Below, piece after piece: positions 23,219 through 30,704 of a stretch of DNA of 38,499 nucleotides (positions are counted from its first letter, which is position 1; each line of letters begins with the position of its first letter). The translations under genes were made by a program, and so were the position numbers. Source of the DNA: a virus; the IMG/VR virus record IMGVR_UViG_3300036791_000820, positions 1 through 38,499 of that record. The stretch is one strand, 5' to 3'. The notes beneath the pieces are model-generated. The model was not told the DNA's origin, made no database searches, and worked only from the letters and a program-made list of their open reading frames with translations.

Positions 23219-24100
23219 ATGCAGCCACAGACGCCGTCATCCGAATCAGGCGCACCTGCCCCGACGAGCCCGGAAGGCGAGCCGCAGGTCGAGATCAACC
23301 TCGGGCCAGATCCGTCGATCTATCCCGAGCATCTGCGACCCAGCGAATCGCCCGCACCGCCCGCTGCGGACGCACCGGAACCTGACGAGGACGACCGCAG
23401 CCCCGAGCAGACCGACGTCGCTGGAGCCGATGCCTCACCTCAACCCGGTGAGACGCGGGGCACCCGACGCAAGGCGGCCGAGGAGGCGTACCAGCGTGGT
23501 GTGGCTGAGGAACGCGCGCGGTATGAACGCGAGCTGCAACTCCAGGCTCAACGCGACACCGCCGATCGCACCCAGCGCGAGGCGACCCAGCGCGTCGAGC
23601 AGTTGTTTCAGCAAGCCGAAGCGGCAGACTTTGCGACGCGCCAGCAGGCGTGGACGCAGATTCTGGACATGTACCGCGGCAATCGCCAGGCCCAGGCGCT
23701 CACCACGGCCACCCGCCAGCAGATCCTGCAGGAGATGGCCGCGGACTTCGGGACACTCAAAGATCTGGACGGCGTGAGCGATGACGGCTATCAGAGCCTG
23801 CACACCGCGCCGTCGGCGGCCGACCTGGCGCGCCGCGCCTACGACCTGGGCAAGAAGTCGAAGGATGAGCAGATCGCTCGGCTTGAGGCTGAATTGCAGG
23901 GCCTGCGCGGTCGTCTGGTCGGCACGCGCGCCACACCCGAAGCCCACAACGGGGCGAGCGCCGATATCTCTGGCACCGTCTCGATCGAGGAATACCTGGC
24001 CATGTCGCCCAAGGACGCGCGCAAGCTCAGCTCAGCGCAGATCGACGCGCTGACGGGCCAGCTCGCCGCGGCCGCCGAGCGCAACGGCCGGAGCTTTTAG
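23219..24100 (+). CDS. Capsid scaffolding protein, 293 aa
   Basis: The protein begins with about 75 acidic, Pro-rich residues (EPDEDDRSPEQTDVAG), continues with a long charged helix (RKAAEEAYQRGVAEERARYE and onward), a second helix pair (KSKDEQIARLEAELQGLRG), and ends in a helical C-terminal motif (SIEEYLAMSPKDARKL). Immediately before the capsid gene this is the classic plan of a scaffold: disordered acidic N-terminus, dimerising coiled coil, C-terminal helix that binds coat. No protease motif is visible. Confidence 0.75.
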   Translation: MQPQTPSSESGAPAPTSPEGEPQVEINLGPDPSIYPEHLRPSESPAPPAADAPEPDEDDRSPEQTDVAGADASPQPGETRGTRRKAAEEAYQRGVAEERARYERELQLQAQRDTADRTQREATQRVEQLFQQAEAADFATRQQAWTQILDMYRGNRQAQALTTATRQQILQEMAADFGTLKDLDGVSDDGYQSLHTAPSAADLARRAYDLGKKSKDEQIARLEAELQGLRGRLVGTRATPEAHNGASADISGTVSIEEYLAMSPKDARKLSSAQIDALTGQLAAAAERNGRSF

Positions 24101-24137
24101 GGCCGAGTTAGGCAGCGAACAAAAGACACTAACAACG

Positions 24138-24163
24138 CCCTCTAACACACGAGGGTAGACTTA
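24138..24163 (+). promoter_or_regulatory. Capsid ribosome-binding site in a small hairpin before an ATC start
   Basis: CCCTC (24138..24142) can pair with the Shine-Dalgarno GAGGG (24151..24155) across an 8-base loop. Seven bases after GAGGG comes ATC (24163), the first codon of the expected capsid N-terminus. A TAGACT box (24156..24161) overlaps the spacer. The hairpin could hold back translation. Confidence 0.4.
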
Positions 24164-25044
24164 TCGCGAACGTCAACATTACGACCTCGGCGGTGTTCAT
24201 CGACCAGGTCTGGAGTCCCGAACTCAACCGGGCCATTCAATACGACATCGTGCTCGCCGCGCTGCTCGACGACAAGTCGGCGCTCGTCGACCAGCACGCC
24301 AACACCATCAACCTGCCGTCCAGGCACAACCTGACCGCCAACGCCAAGGCGCCGGGTACCGCGCTCACGCCGCAGGCGATCACCGAGACGCAGCAGCAGT
24401 TCATCCTGCCGATGACCAACGGTCACCGCGCCATCGCCCAGCAGATTGAAGATATCGCCGAGATCCAGTCGCGCTACGACATCCGCGCCGAGACGACCGT
24501 CGCCGGCGCCTACGCCCTGGCGCGCCAGATGGACGTCGATGCCGCAGGCCTGTTCAGCGCCGCGACCAACGCCGTTGGCACCCTGGGCAGCGAGCTCACC
24601 GACGACAACCTGATCCAGGGCCGCACCCTGCTGCGCAACAACGCCGCGCCGCGGCCGTGGTACATCGCCGTCTCACCCGCGACCTACTCCGGGTTTCTCA
24701 AACTGGAGAAATTCACCAACATGCTGTACGTCGGCCAGGATGAGGCGGGCACCGCCGTCGAAGAGGCCAAGGTCGGCAAGATGTACGGCGCCGACGTGTA
24801 CGAGTCGCAGTTGCTCTCGGGGACCGCGCCGAACTCAGTGGGTGCCTTCTGGTCGAAGACGCACTTCTTCAAAGCACTACAGAGACAACCGACTACACAT
24901 ACATGGTATTCTCCGCTTGATTTGAGCTGGATAGTCTCGTGCGATACGATTTACGGTATGTTTGAGCGGCTAGAAGCAGACGAAGCCGCAGCCGCCACAA
25001 CAAATAGTTCAGATTGGACAGTTAAATTAAATGCCCTGAAGTGA
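24163..25044 (+). CDS. Major capsid protein, 293 aa, apparently starting with ATC
   Basis: The N-terminus (I)ANVNITTSAVFIDQVWSPE is the typical N-arm of a large family of phage coat proteins. DKSALVDQHANTINLPS, TNGHRAIAQQIEDIAEIQS, MDVDAAGLFSAATN and PWYIAVSPATYSGFLKLE follow, and the C-terminus ends with the characteristic DLSWIVSCDTIYG strand. An in-frame stop at 24130 leaves no ATG, GTG or TTG before GTG 24193, which would delete the N-arm and has no Shine-Dalgarno. ATC 24163 is spaced seven bases from GAGGG. The last 56 codons use A/T-ending codons much more than the rest, directly before the LAGLIDADG gene. Family assignment is sure; the start is not. Confidence 0.82.
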   Translation: MANVNITTSAVFIDQVWSPELNRAIQYDIVLAALLDDKSALVDQHANTINLPSRHNLTANAKAPGTALTPQAITETQQQFILPMTNGHRAIAQQIEDIAEIQSRYDIRAETTVAGAYALARQMDVDAAGLFSAATNAVGTLGSELTDDNLIQGRTLLRNNAAPRPWYIAVSPATYSGFLKLEKFTNMLYVGQDEAGTAVEEAKVGKMYGADVYESQLLSGTAPNSVGAFWSKTHFFKALQRQPTTHTWYSPLDLSWIVSCDTIYGMFERLEADEAAAATTNSSDWTVKLNALK

Positions 25045-25112
25045 ACCTAGCATAGATTGTTCGCTTCACATGTTGGGAAATGATATGATCTACGAGCAAG
25101 GAGGGTTTGTGT
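24874..25112 (+). other. A/T-rich recoded capsid 3' end and leader of the LAGLIDADG gene
   Basis: At codon 238 of the capsid gene the spelling changes abruptly. The preceding 36 codons have G or C in third position 34 times, whereas the last 56 codons do so 23 times. The peptide still looks like a normal coat C-terminus. The A/T-rich character continues through 68 non-coding bases, which contain TATGAT (25084..25089, a possible -10) and AAGGAGGG before the endonuclease ATG. GTGAAC (25041..25046) and GTTCGCTTCAC could form an imperfect hairpin after the capsid stop. Confidence 0.6.
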
Positions 25113-25832
25113 ATGAAACCCAACTCACCCGTAGATCGTCGTCAGTGTGTCACGTGCGGCAGTGTTTTGCCTCAGCGCTATGGGCCAGCCGAAAAGTGCC
25201 GGGCGTGCCATCTCACAGCCGTAAGAGTCGCCGGAAACGGTACTGGCGAATGCGTCGACTGCGGCAAACAACTGCGCAACCGAGCGTCTGCCCGATGTCG
25301 GTCCTGCTGGATGGCGAGCACTCGTCGATCGACCTGGCAAGCGCGTCCCGACGATTGGCAACCGCGCGGTGCGCTGGAAGTTGCACCATCTCAGACGACA
25401 ACCGAGCAGCGTGCGTATGCCGCCGGGATGGTCGATGGCGAAGGCCATATCGGCTTGGCACCGTGGAAGGGCAGTTTTCTGCCACTCGCAGAGGTCATCA
25501 ATACCGACAAACGAGTGATCGACTGGTTCGTCGAGCGGTTCCCTGGTGGCAACGTTGTCAAGAACGATCGTCGCAACGCGCTGCACAAGCCGCGCTACAA
25601 CTGGAGACTCACCGGCCGTCGGGCGTATGCCTTCTTGCAGGAAGTGTTGCCCTATCTGGTCATCAAGCGCGATCAGGCGGCGATCATCTTCACCTACTAC
25701 GACGATGGTGGCTATTTTCAGCATGGCGCAGACGGTTTACCGGCGGAGGAAATCATCAGGCGTGCACAGTTGCATGTGAAGTGCAAGACACTGAACGCGC
25801 GAGGTCCGCGTGCAGCTGATTATCAAACGTGA
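25113..25832 (+). CDS. LAGLIDADG homing endonuclease with N-terminal zinc ribbons, 239 aa
   Basis: The signature AYAAGMVDGEGHIG at residues 101-114 is the LAGLIDADG helix with the catalytic acidic residue. A beta-rich DNA-contact region (VINTDKRVIDWFVERFPGGN; RYNWRLTGRRAYAFL) and VLPYLVIKRDQA follow. One motif means it acts as a homodimer. Before it lie two C-x2-C pairs per ribbon (C12-C15 with C29-C32; C47-C50 with C62-C65), probably for target recognition. ATG 25113 has an excellent AAGGAGGG seven bases upstream. The gene stands free directly after the capsid gene and overlaps the next by 23 bases. Its role is spreading itself into endonuclease-free relatives. Confidence 0.88.
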   Translation: MKPNSPVDRRQCVTCGSVLPQRYGPAEKCRACHLTAVRVAGNGTGECVDCGKQLRNRASARCRSCWMASTRRSTWQARPDDWQPRGALEVAPSQTTTEQRAYAAGMVDGEGHIGLAPWKGSFLPLAEVINTDKRVIDWFVERFPGGNVVKNDRRNALHKPRYNWRLTGRRAYAFLQEVLPYLVIKRDQAAIIFTYYDDGGYFQHGADGLPAEEIIRRAQLHVKCKTLNARGPRAADYQT

Positions 25833-26220
25833 GTTAGACCGCGCTGCCTACCGTCTACCGTTCCACGTACGCGTGCCGGCGCACGCCAGTTCCGATCTGG
25901 TCGAACGTGAGCGCAACTGGGGCCTCGGCCGTATGCGAACGCAACTCGAAAAGCAGGGTTGGACCTTCGTGACGCTGTCACCCGAGCGACCACGCGGGCC
26001 GTTTCCGGTGGTACCCGTGAAGGGCGTCGGAAAACGCCCGTCGAAGTCCAAGCGCGTGCCCGGTCGCGCCTCGCCACCGGAACGGCCGGACGACAGCCTG
26101 TGGCGAATCTCGACCCTGCCGCACCTGCTCACCGACGAGGTCGAGTGGGAATACATCGCCGTCTTTCAACGCCCAGTGATTCCGACCGCCGCGGAGGCGC
26201 CCGAAGAAACTCATGCCTGA
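25810..26220 (+). CDS. Hypothetical head-region protein, 136 aa
   Basis: The protein is not recognised. It begins MQLIIKRELDRAAYRLPFHV and continues HASSDLVERERNWGLGRMRTQL and WTFVTLSPERPRGPFPVVPV. A strongly basic linker (KRPSKSKRVPGR) separates this from a Trp-containing C-terminus. The order after the capsid suggests a head-completion or decoration protein. GTG 25810 overlaps the endonuclease end, so the insertion of that gene left this one intact. The stop overlaps ATG 26213 by eight bases. Confidence 0.55.
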   Translation: MQLIIKRELDRAAYRLPFHVRVPAHASSDLVERERNWGLGRMRTQLEKQGWTFVTLSPERPRGPFPVVPVKGVGKRPSKSKRVPGRASPPERPDDSLWRISTLPHLLTDEVEWEYIAVFQRPVIPTAAEAPEETHA

Positions 26221-27019
26221 CACTCTGACGACCGACGCCCCCAACACGGTCATCGTCGACCAGGGCTTGCTGTACCTGCGCAATCCAGCCGGCGACATCG
26301 TCTCAGCCGATGCCGCCGACGGCGAGGTCATGAAGAAGGTCCGCCGCGGCTGGACGCCACTGTTCGAGTACGGCCAGTTCGGTTCCGCGGCCTACTACAT
26401 GGATCACCCGTACGAGCCGCTGTTCCAGGCTGGCGGCGCGCGCGAGCTGAGCGTGGCCCAGATCGTCAGCATGGGCTACCACCTGCGGCCACCCGTGGTG
26501 CCGACCTGCGAGCGGCACGTCGGTACCGATGGCCACCTGACGCACGCCGGCAGTGCTGGCGGCCGCAACGCGCGCGAGCGTGGCTGCTGGAATGGCGCGC
26601 GGCCGGTGCACTTCCCGCAGCTCGCCGGCCAGGACGTGCCGGCTGAGCCGCCCGAGTGCGACTACTGCGGCCGTGACGACTTTCCTACCGACGCCGCGCT
26701 CAGACAGCACCAGAGCGTGATGCACGCCGATCGGCGCCAGCAGGTGGAGCTCGCCGACGGCATCGTGGCGGGCCTGCTGCGCACGGGCTCGCTGCCAGGC
26801 GGCACGAGCAGCGCGGCCGACATCGCCACCGCGGTGGTGCTGGCGCTGCGGCAGCTCGAGCAGCCCAAGCCAGATCCCATGCCTGACCCGGATGCTGACG
26901 AGGAGGAGGACGAGGACCAGCCCGAGGCGCCGCAGCCGGAACCCGAACCGGAACCCACGCCCGGGCAAAAAAGCGGCTGGCAGCGCCAGCGCGAACGACA
27001 GGCGGCCGCGCATGGCTAA
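26213..27019 (+). CDS. Head/tail-region protein with a C2H2 zinc finger, 268 aa
   Basis: Residues 1-95 contain GLLYLRNPAGDIVSADA, a beta hairpin, and VRRGWTPLFEYGQFGSAAYY. At 149-171 lies a clean C2H2 finger (C149-x2-C152-x13-H166-x4-H171, ECDYCGRDDFPTDAALRQH). C100, H102, H107 and C125 may form another site. The tail is an acidic Pro/Glu/Asp run (DADEEEDEDQPEAPQPEPE). A finger of eukaryotic-like spacing in a virion-region protein is uncommon. It could bind DNA, RNA or protein during assembly. I do not recognise the family. Confidence 0.55.
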   Translation: MPDTLTTDAPNTVIVDQGLLYLRNPAGDIVSADAADGEVMKKVRRGWTPLFEYGQFGSAAYYMDHPYEPLFQAGGARELSVAQIVSMGYHLRPPVVPTCERHVGTDGHLTHAGSAGGRNARERGCWNGARPVHFPQLAGQDVPAEPPECDYCGRDDFPTDAALRQHQSVMHADRRQQVELADGIVAGLLRTGSLPGGTSSAADIATAVVLALRQLEQPKPDPMPDPDADEEEDEDQPEAPQPEPEPEPTPGQKSGWQRQRERQAAAHG

Positions 27020-27299
27020 CTACGGCACCGAGGCCTTCAACGGCAGCGACTACATCCCGTTTACCACGACCAATGTGGTGGTCAAGGCGCGCGGCGGGCG
27101 ACTGGCGCGCGTGAATATCACCAGCGCGGTGACCGGCAACATCACCATCTACGACAACCCCAGCGCGGCTTCGGGAAACATTCTGTTCCAGGCTGTCGCG
27201 CCGACGGCGCCCAACTCGTTCCTGGTCGACTTTCCGGCCAAGACCGGCATCTTCTGCGTCCCCGGCTCGGCCGGCGGCGGGCTTATTTCTTTCAGCTAG
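27012..27299 (+). CDS. Small beta-rich virion-region protein, 95 aa
   Basis: The protein begins MANYGTEAFNGSDYIPF and is almost all predicted beta strand with Thr/Asn/Gly turns (VVVKARGGRLARVNITSAV; GNITIYDNPSAASGN). That profile fits a capsid decoration or connector protein, but I cannot assign a family. It overlaps the preceding gene by eight bases and is followed by a strong AGGAGG for the next one. Confidence 0.6.
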   Translation: MANYGTEAFNGSDYIPFTTTNVVVKARGGRLARVNITSAVTGNITIYDNPSAASGNILFQAVAPTAPNSFLVDFPAKTGIFCVPGSAGGGLISFS

Positions 27300-27312
27300 G
27301 AGGCTTTCCCCT

Positions 27313-27705
27313 ATGCCTGGCACTCGAGCGCAAGCCAAGGACGTCGTCGACAACGCGTGTGCGTATTCCAGCGCGGCGGTCACCGCCGGCCAGGTCCTGC
27401 AGGAATACGTCTCGACCGTGTTCGCCCGTATTTCGGGCATCAAATTCCTGGCCGTGACGGCCGGGTCTGGCGCTGGCAACACGGTGGGTGACGTACTGCT
27501 CAACGGCACCAGCGTGTGGGCCAACGCGGCCAACCGGCCCACCCTGGCCGCCGCCTCAACCGGTGAGTTCCAGAACTCCGTGCCCGACCCGAATACCCGC
27601 GCGGTGCGGCCTGGCGATCGGCTCACCATCCAGGTCAACACGATCCCGGCCACCACGGGCCACGCGCGGGTCATGGCCACGGTGTCGCTCGAGGGCAATG
27701 CCTGA
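27313..27705 (+). CDS. Beta-rich virion-region protein, 130 aa
   Basis: The start ATG 27313 follows AGGAGG (27298..27303) by nine bases. The protein is rich in Ala, Val, Thr and Asn with repeated strands (FARISGIKFLAVTAGSGAG; GDVLLNGTSVWANAAN; GDRLTIQVNTIPATTGHARV). This suggests an immunoglobulin-like or jelly-roll decoration, fibre or head-tail protein. The strong ribosome-binding site implies high expression, as expected for a decoration protein. Confidence 0.55.
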   Translation: MPGTRAQAKDVVDNACAYSSAAVTAGQVLQEYVSTVFARISGIKFLAVTAGSGAGNTVGDVLLNGTSVWANAANRPTLAAASTGEFQNSVPDPNTRAVRPGDRLTIQVNTIPATTGHARVMATVSLEGNA

Positions 27706-28648
27706 GACATTCGGCAGTTATCGCCGCCGGCTCGCCGAGACCGCTGGCTACAACGTCCAGGTCCAGACGACCATGGGCGCGGGACGCAGCGATCAGCTGG
27801 TGTGCGCCGCGTTCCAGTCGACCGAGCTCGAGCCCAGTTTCTTCGGCAATACCTGGCAGTACCAGCCAACGGGCCCGAACGCCGGGCAGTGCCGCCGCAT
27901 CCAGTACCAGGGCCTGGACCCGGCCTCGGGCACGCTCACGCTCGAGCGTGCGCTGCCCACCGCGACGCCGAGCGGCACGGCCATTGAGATCTACGGGCGC
28001 CTGCCGCCCGTCAAGTACGAGGGTCGTCTCGGGCTCAACGATCTGGTCAATCGCACGCTCAACGAGTGCTGGACGATCCAGAAGCTGCCGCTGCCGGGTG
28101 TGCAGGATCAGAAGCTGTACCCGCTCGGCAGCGCGTTTCCGTGGCTGCAGGCCGAGGACCAGATCGTCGAGGTGTTTTTCCGCGCGGCCAACGCTCCGCC
28201 GAACGCCGATGACCAGCTGATGATCAACTGGCGCTGGATGCCCGGTGGCGACAACCCGGCCGTCGAGATCGCCCAGACGTTGAACGTGGGCGACACGCTG
28301 CTGATCCAGGCGTACGTGCCGATGTCGTGGTGGATCGACACCGGCAGCGGCTTCGGACTGGCCACGACCGAGGGCCTCGCGGGTGAGACCGACCGGGCGG
28401 TCATGTCGCTCCTCGGCATGGAAATCGTCGGCAACGCCTGGGTCTACAACGAGCTCGCCAAGTGGGGCTTGCCCGACGATCAGGCGACCTACCGCCAGTT
28501 GCGATCTCAGGCGCGCGCGGCTGCCAATCAGTGGAAGCGGCTCACGCTGCAGCATCCGCAAGTCAGGAAGCTGCACTGGCCGGCGGTGCTCACGGTGCGC
28601 TCCAGAGACAACTACGGCTACGGCTACAACGTCCTGACACCTGGCTGA
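27698..28648 (+). CDS. Probable head-to-tail adaptor protein, 316 aa
   Basis: The protein begins MPETFGSYRRRLAETAGYNV, with a middle of strands carrying QCRRIQYQGLDPASG and TAIEIYGRLPP, then NDLVNRTLNECWTIQKLPLPG. Its C-terminal helices (DRAVMSLLGMEIVGNAWVYN; YRQLRSQARAAANQWKRLT) and SRDNYGYGYN precede the large tail protein. In podoviruses the gene between capsid and the tail hub/nozzle is the adaptor (tail tubular A-like). That is my best inference, based on position and size. ATG 27698 overlaps the previous gene by eight bases. Confidence 0.45.
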   Translation: MPETFGSYRRRLAETAGYNVQVQTTMGAGRSDQLVCAAFQSTELEPSFFGNTWQYQPTGPNAGQCRRIQYQGLDPASGTLTLERALPTATPSGTAIEIYGRLPPVKYEGRLGLNDLVNRTLNECWTIQKLPLPGVQDQKLYPLGSAFPWLQAEDQIVEVFFRAANAPPNADDQLMINWRWMPGGDNPAVEIAQTLNVGDTLLIQAYVPMSWWIDTGSGFGLATTEGLAGETDRAVMSLLGMEIVGNAWVYNELAKWGLPDDQATYRQLRSQARAAANQWKRLTLQHPQVRKLHWPAVLTVRSRDNYGYGYNVLTPG

Positions 28649-28655
28649 GTCCTGA

Positions 28656-30704
28656 GTGCCTTACCCACTCCGCGAGTCGATCAGCCTGAATGGTCAGGAC
28701 CTGACGCTGTATCAGTTCTCGTCGCCAGCCCAGCGCCAGCAGGGTGGCGGGAACGTGGCCAACGACCAGGAGACCAACACCGTGCAGGTCACCGGTGAGC
28801 CGGTCGACGTCTCGGAAGAGCCCCTGGTCATGGACACCTTTCACCTGGGCTTCGGCTACTCGTGGCGGCTGCTGGCTGGCACGTACGCTTACGCCGAGAA
28901 CGCCGACTGCCGCTTTCCCAGGCTGGTGCTGCCGGGCCCAGCCGTGACGGTGGTCGCACTGCCAGGCTCGGTGACCTCGGCGCCGCGCTGCGGTCAGGAC
29001 TACAACGGCCACTTCTACTTCGGGGCCGGCAATCAAGTCTGGCGCGTACCGAACGGCAACGGTGTGCCGCTGCTCGACTACACCTTGCCCGCGGGCGTCT
29101 TTGCCTGGAGCATGGACACGTTTCTCGGCAATCTGTATCTGGGCACGTCCACGGGCCAGCTCAGCACGTCGCCACCCGGCCCGCTGCAGCAAAACGCGAG
29201 CGGCACGTGGACCGGCGGCGGGCCCAACCGAAAGGCGATCGCGCACGCCTGGTATCAGGCGCAGGCCACGGGTAGCTTCGGCGCCTGGCAGCTCATCGGC
29301 TCCGACACGCTCTCGAGTGTCGCCAACGTCGCCACCGCGCCGATGACGCCCGCCAACTGGGGCGCCAGCATCACGGTGGGCGACTCGACCTATGCCATCA
29401 ACCAGCTGGTGAGCGACCAGGGCCACGTGTACGTGGCCAAGACCAACGGTCTGCACGACGTGGACGGCACCACAGGTTTCACGCCGAACCTGATGCCGTT
29501 TTACGAAAACGCGGTCGACGACGACAACGGCATCAGCGCGATCAACGCCAACGGCAGCATCTATGTGAATGACATCGCGGGCCTGTTTCGCATGGACGTC
29601 TCGGGTGGCTCGACGACCGGTCGCATCACCACTGTCACGCCCGGTCACGGACTGCCGAACGAGACGCCCATCCGCGGCAAGATCCTGGCCCAGACCAGCT
29701 ATGGCCCGTGGGTCATCGCCGCGATCTACAACGGAACTGACACGTACATCATGTGGGGCCGCGACATCAAACAGGGCGACGCGGGCTCATCGCCGTTCGG
29801 CTACGGCGCTGGCTATGGGCCCAGCCCGTCGGCGATCGGACCCAACCCGATGCTGTGGCATGGCGGTCTGATCGTGCTGCCAAATCAGATCTGCCGCATG
29901 CTGGCCGTGAGCGGCTTGACGTCGCCACCGCGTTTGTGGATCGGCTCGTACAACACCAGCACCGGCACGGCGTCCATCCAGTACTGCCTCATCCCGCGCA
30001 CCGAGAACCCACTGCAGGATGCCGAGATGACCTTCGCAACCAGTTGGAAGGTGCACATTGCCGGGCAGGACTGGGAGCACCCGGTGACCACCAAGGACCT
30101 GCTGCAGATCGAGGTGCAGGCCGACGGGCTCTCGCCGAGCTCGACGATCGACTTCGAGGTATCCGCCGACGGCGGCCCACTGATGGACTTCGGCACGGCC
30201 AATCAGTCGCCACAATCGAGCGTCGTCGGCACCCGCGACATCTTCGGGCGGCGTCTCGGGATCTGCATGGACGGCACGACGTCGTCGACCGCACCAGCCG
30301 CGGTGCGCGCCGTCATGCTGCGCAGCCAACTGCGGCCCGCGCTGCGCCGCGTCAGAACGTACGACGTGCTGCTGGGCGAGGGCAACGTCGATCGTTTCGG
30401 CGGCCGCGACATCACCCGCCCGCTGAGCGATTATCAAAAGCTCGAGCCGCTGCAGTGGGGCGGTCGGGTGAAGCTGCGGGACGAGTTCGGCGAGGGCTGG
30501 GATGTGCTCGTGCTCCCACCCATCAACCGCAAGGTCATCTATCTGCGCGGCGAATCTGGCAAAGGCACGGCCGAGCCAGTCATCGTGGCCACGCTGGTGC
30601 TCAAGCTGCTGGGCGCCGATCCGCCGGTGCCGTTCACGCGCCCGTTCTACTGGGATAACAGCGGTTCGGTGTACGACACCGACGCGTACTGGAGTGCACC
30701 CTGA
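28656..30704 (+). CDS. Large beta-rich tail protein, probable tail hub/nozzle, 682 aa
   Basis: The protein is almost entirely beta with repeated blades (YNGHFYFGAGNQVWRVPNG; DTFLGNLYLGTSTGQLS; GSIYVNDIAGLFRMDVSG; YGPWVIAAIYNGTDTYIMWG), the style of a seven- or eight-bladed propeller. The C-terminus has DRFGGRDITRPLSDYQKL and a mixed domain. Proteins of this size and blade pattern follow the adaptor in many short-tailed phages and form the nozzle or receptor-contacting hub. GTG 28656 is the start; the stop overlaps ATG 30704. Confidence 0.6.
   Translation: MPYPLRESISLNGQDLTLYQFSSPAQRQQGGGNVANDQETNTVQVTGEPVDVSEEPLVMDTFHLGFGYSWRLLAGTYAYAENADCRFPRLVLPGPAVTVVALPGSVTSAPRCGQDYNGHFYFGAGNQVWRVPNGNGVPLLDYTLPAGVFAWSMDTFLGNLYLGTSTGQLSTSPPGPLQQNASGTWTGGGPNRKAIAHAWYQAQATGSFGAWQLIGSDTLSSVANVATAPMTPANWGASITVGDSTYAINQLVSDQGHVYVAKTNGLHDVDGTTGFTPNLMPFYENAVDDDNGISAINANGSIYVNDIAGLFRMDVSGGSTTGRITTVTPGHGLPNETPIRGKILAQTSYGPWVIAAIYNGTDTYIMWGRDIKQGDAGSSPFGYGAGYGPSPSAIGPNPMLWHGGLIVLPNQICRMLAVSGLTSPPRLWIGSYNTSTGTASIQYCLIPRTENPLQDAEMTFATSWKVHIAGQDWEHPVTTKDLLQIEVQADGLSPSSTIDFEVSADGGPLMDFGTANQSPQSSVVGTRDIFGRRLGICMDGTTSSTAPAAVRAVMLRSQLRPALRRVRTYDVLLGEGNVDRFGGRDITRPLSDYQKLEPLQWGGRVKLRDEFGEGWDVLVLPPINRKVIYLRGESGKGTAEPVIVATLVLKLLGADPPVPFTRPFYWDNSGSVYDTDAYWSAP

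Noticed and set aside
25133-25420. Separate frames overlapping the N-terminal zinc ribbons of the LAGLIDADG gene
   Set aside because: The Cys-x2-Cys pairs in the main frame are ordered and in phase with the nuclease domain. The other frames lack motifs.
24163-25832. Group I intron or intein splitting the capsid gene
   Set aside because: The capsid frame runs uninterrupted to a natural C-terminus with a stop at 25044, and the endonuclease has its own ribosome-binding site. Nothing needs splicing.
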